From a virus: a stretch of DNA of 31,480 nt. Below the pieces are notes generated by a model that saw nothing but the letters and a program-made list of their open reading frames with translations, was not told the origin of the DNA and made no database searches. The stretch's first letter is position 1. Every line of letters starts with the position of its first letter. Position numbers and translations under genes: made by a program. Where the stretch lies: positions 1 through 31,480 of the IMG/VR virus record IMGVR_UViG_3300046169_000053, one strand, 5' to 3'. This document shows, piece after piece, positions 29,874-31,480 of the stretch.

Positions 29874-30017
29874 TTAGTCGGGTATATTTATCAATCCCGT
29901 GCCAATTTTTATTTGTTCGATAACTTTGCAAATCGCCTCGTGGTCATCTAAGCGTAAGCCGTTTTTGCTTAGCTTATCTATTAGCGCATCGTGTATCAAC
30001 TGTTGATTCTTTGTCAT
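29874..30017 (-). CDS. Small hypothetical protein, 47 aa
   Basis: ATG at 30017 gives MTKNQQLIHDALIDKLSKNG then LRLDDHEAICKVIEQIKIGT. Helical and soluble, with no recognised motif. Last gene before the 29829-29850 terminator; it starts 11 bases after the stop of the 30029-30109 frame. Confidence 0.6.
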   Translation of the reverse strand: MTKNQQLIHDALIDKLSKNGLRLDDHEAICKVIEQIKIGTGLINIPD

Positions 30018-30028
30018 TATATTATATT

Positions 30029-30109
30029 TTAAAGTGAACCAATATATAAGGCAGCCATAAATATAAGGCCGCCCAATATAAACAGGAATATGTTTTTAGC
30101 TGCTTTCAT
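30029..30109 (-). CDS. Tiny membrane peptide, 26 aa
   Basis: MKAAKNIFLFILGGLIFMAA then LYIGSL. A single hydrophobic span after a short basic N-terminus. Its ATG overlaps the preceding stop (TAATG), which supports translation, but the size keeps this uncertain. Confidence 0.4.
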   Translation of the reverse strand: MKAAKNIFLFILGGLIFMAALYIGSL

Positions 30110-30243
30110 TATCCTAGTATACCAAATGTAGCGTTTGTAAATTCACCAGCTACCAGGGCAAATATAGCCCAAATAATTCCGGATGCTGCAAAGGCTGTTA
30201 ATGTGAAAGCTATTGTTTTAAGGGTAAAGTTTAAAAGTCTCAT
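30109..30243 (-). CDS. Small membrane protein, 44 aa
   Basis: I start at MRLLNFTLKTIAFTLTAFAA (30243); a longer frame from 30300 would run through the -7 box of the promoter at 30273-30300. One long hydrophobic segment (TAFAASGIIWAIFALVAG, residues about 15-33). First gene of the unit driven by the operator-bearing promoter. Function unknown; a role at the host membrane is possible. Confidence 0.6.
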   Translation of the reverse strand: MRLLNFTLKTIAFTLTAFAASGIIWAIFALVAGEFTNATFGILG

Positions 30244-30272
30244 AATTATATTATTTTTGTTTTTGTATACTA

Positions 30273-30300
30273 CAAATGTAGGCAATTTAATACTGCCCAA
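30273..30300 (-). promoter_or_regulatory. Bacteroidota-type promoter for 30243 unit
   Basis: TTG at 30300-30298, 17 bases, TACATTTG at 30280-30273 on the minus strand. The spacing is identical to the promoter at 1496-1523. The start codon follows about 29 bases downstream. Confidence 0.7.
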
Positions 30301-30328
30301 TGTTAACCCAATGTTAACAAATCATTAA
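30299..30328 (-). promoter_or_regulatory. Three operator half-sites with 11-bp period
   Basis: AATGTTAA at 30299 and 30310 and ATCATTAA at 30321; the first overlaps the -33 box. Same architecture as 1522-1551. Confidence 0.6.
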
Positions 30329-30522
30329 GTAATTGTATTGTATTTCTTGTCTAGTCTAGCGGCGCAATATTCCAAAAGTACAGAACGCAAACCGTGTGCG
30401 CCTGCATCAAGTATGTAGTATATTTCCTGCTCAAGTGTATACCTATCTTTGATGCTAGCCAGCTCGCCAGCTAATTTGATAAGGTCATTGTCTGTTATGT
30501 TATCTATGTTTTTATATGTCAT
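30325..30522 (-). CDS. Small hypothetical protein, 65 aa
   Basis: Begins MTYKNIDNITDNDLIKLAGE then LASIKDRYTLEQEIYYILDA. Helical and soluble. It follows the Gp88-like gene by 4 bases and ends within the operator array of the next promoter. No family recognised. Confidence 0.65.
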   Translation of the reverse strand: MTYKNIDNITDNDLIKLAGELASIKDRYTLEQEIYYILDAGAHGLRSVLLEYCAARLDKKYNTIT

Positions 30523-30526
30523 CGTA

Positions 30527-31282
30527 TTATGTATTTAAAATTGTAAAGCCTGTTGTATCCTTTCGCGCGGCTCCTTTCGCTTTGAGGCCTAATATAACCC
30601 CGTTGTATTTTAGCATTTGCAGGTCGCTTTTGTCGCCGTCTACCACATCAGTAGACCACCACCGTTTTGGTAGCTCATTAAAAACAGCGGCCACATTAAT
30701 ACCGTGCTTTATAGCCAATTCAGTTTTAACGGCGTTATCCTCAGCTCGTGAAAAAGTGACCGTGTAATTAGGGTGACCTTTGTAGCGGATAGCCTTTTGT
30801 ATATTTTTTGTGTAGTCATAAAATACGGCGTGGGGCTGCAGCGTCTCAATATCTAAAAAACCGTATTTTTTAAGCATATAAACGAAGTCAACATCGCTAG
30901 TCCCGTTTAAACGAAAAGCTACTTTATACCCGCCCCGCTTAGCCTTTGCGGTTTCCTGTACAATTTCGTCCGCTAATTTATTTAAAAACGCTAATTTGTT
31001 TTTGATGAATAGCTCCGTTTTATTTACTCTTGCTTTTATTACATTTGAAAAAGATCCACGGCCGGCGGATACTAAACAAGCAGCAGCGCAACCCTTAGAC
31101 GCGTGGGGGCATAAATTACGACCCGCGCTGTTTTGGTTGTATGGCATCAAATAAAGTATAAAAGTTTTGATCTCGTTTTTTGCGGTTTTCGCATTTGTAC
31201 TTCCTGGTGAAAGTAGTTTCTTTGGCATATTAGGTACGGCCGTTGCAACCGCGTCCCAAACATTAGTATTGAAATTTTTCAT
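30527..31282 (-). CDS. Gp88-family phage protein, 251 aa
   Basis: Matches the pattern of the mycobacteriophage gene-88 family: NLCPHASKGCAAACLVSAGR (paired cysteines), then KARVNKTELFIKN, and the signature RLNGTSDVDFVYMLKKYGF. The later region has FYDYTKNIQKAI and TVTFSRAEDNA. The family is widespread in phages and its function is not established; the cysteines may bind metal. Largest gene of the right-end operon and slightly richer in GC-rich codons than the structural genes, by eye. Confidence 0.85.
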   Translation of the reverse strand: MKNFNTNVWDAVATAVPNMPKKLLSPGSTNAKTAKNEIKTFILYLMPYNQNSAGRNLCPHASKGCAAACLVSAGRGSFSNVIKARVNKTELFIKNKLAFLNKLADEIVQETAKAKRGGYKVAFRLNGTSDVDFVYMLKKYGFLDIETLQPHAVFYDYTKNIQKAIRYKGHPNYTVTFSRAEDNAVKTELAIKHGINVAAVFNELPKRWWSTDVVDGDKSDLQMLKYNGVILGLKAKGAARKDTTGFTILNT

Positions 31283-31284
31283 AA

Positions 31285-31443
31285 TTATATTTTTTGTACT
31301 TTATTATAAATATTTAAACCAGCAGCAAAACCAAAAATTTTGCCCGTATATAATTGTATGGAACCGCCGCCCATATATATAGATGGTTTTGATCTTAAGC
31401 GGGTGCGGTTACTTTTGGGGTGTATGTAGAATTGAATTTCCAT
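31285..31443 (-). CDS. Small hypothetical protein, 52 aa
   Basis: I start at MEIQFYIHPKSNRTRLRSKP (31443), because a longer frame to 31473 would overlap the -7 box at 31467-31474. Basic, beta-like, with a Gly-rich middle (SIYMGGGSIQLYTGKIFGFA). First gene of the right-end operon, 2 bases before the Gp88-like gene. No function recognised. Confidence 0.6.
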   Translation of the reverse strand: MEIQFYIHPKSNRTRLRSKPSIYMGGGSIQLYTGKIFGFAAGLNIYNKVQKI

Positions 31444-31466
31444 TTTATTTATTTTTAGATTCCCTA

Positions 31467-31474
31467 CAAACATA
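31467..31474 (-). promoter_or_regulatory. -7 box of promoter spanning the window ends
   Basis: TATGTTTG on the minus strand, followed by TAG, matches TACATTTGTAG at 30273. The -33 and operators are not in the remaining 6 bases; they appear at 12-32 if the ends are joined. Confidence 0.6.
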
Positions 31475-31480
31475 TGGCGC

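Noticed and set aside
1-31480. tRNA genes, integrase or lysogeny repressor
   Set aside because: No cloverleaf-like segment and no recombinase or CI-like protein was seen among the frames, so I do not call any.

Overview
The window looks like one essentially complete tailed-phage (siphovirus-like) genome from a Bacteroidota host, probably a flavobacterium. The host call is inference. It rests on AT-rich DNA, promoters of the TTG-N17/18-TAnnTTTG type, starts preceded by A/T-rich rather than Shine-Dalgarno sequence, and protein families I know from flavobacterial phages. Every gene I support lies on the minus strand, so transcription runs from high to low coordinates. I saw no integrase, no recognisable CI-type repressor, no tRNA and no CRISPR array. 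The two ends appear contiguous: a -7 box at 31467-31474 pairs with an operator array at 14-32 to rebuild the promoter layout seen intact at 30273-30328 and 1496-1551. The molecule is therefore probably circular or circularly permuted.

Layout in transcription order. (a) 31443-29874: small accessory genes plus a Gp88-family protein, closed by a terminator at 29829-29850. (b) 29828-29274: a gene-free, hairpin-rich stretch of about 555 bases. (c) 29243-21649: tail genes, namely a chaperone-like protein with a possible frameshift extension, neck/tail proteins, two large tail proteins sharing an inserted domain, and the tape measure. (d) 21616-17831: XkdF-like protease fusion, a Cys-rich small protein, scaffold, major capsid and tail tube, with strong terminators. 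(e) 17743-12731: portal, adaptor, small structural proteins and receptor-binding/tail-fibre proteins, including one with an S74 chaperone domain. (f) 12728-11244: lysis genes (holin-like proteins, an M15 peptidase, a degenerate M15 paralogue). (g) 11243-11055: an AT-rich inverted-repeat region, an origin candidate. (h) 11054-4336: DNA metabolism (ERF annealing protein, RepA-like ATPase, RusA, PD-(D/E)XK nucleases, DnaA domain IV-like protein) and a phage sigma factor. (i) 4355-1752: a C5 methyltransferase and both terminase subunits. (j) 1491-258: a small-gene operon ending in a terminator at 72-112.

Regulation stands out. Two promoters, plus a third formed across the ends, carry TTAACATT-type operators at an 11-bp period next to the -33 box. 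Four structural transcription units are preceded by a different shared element, ACAAAnA-N11-AGTTA, a candidate target of the phage sigma factor. A 10-mer, CTGCGTTTAA, occurs 14 times, always in the same orientation, in tandem in intergenic gaps and singly inside genes.

Five genes (terminase, RepA-like ATPase, portal, an M15 paralogue and a small gene at 10808-11054) are broken by eight single-base frame changes. Each is repaired by removing one base from a short homopolymer. I annotate them as single genes with frameshifts; sequencing error and true decay cannot be separated from the sequence alone.
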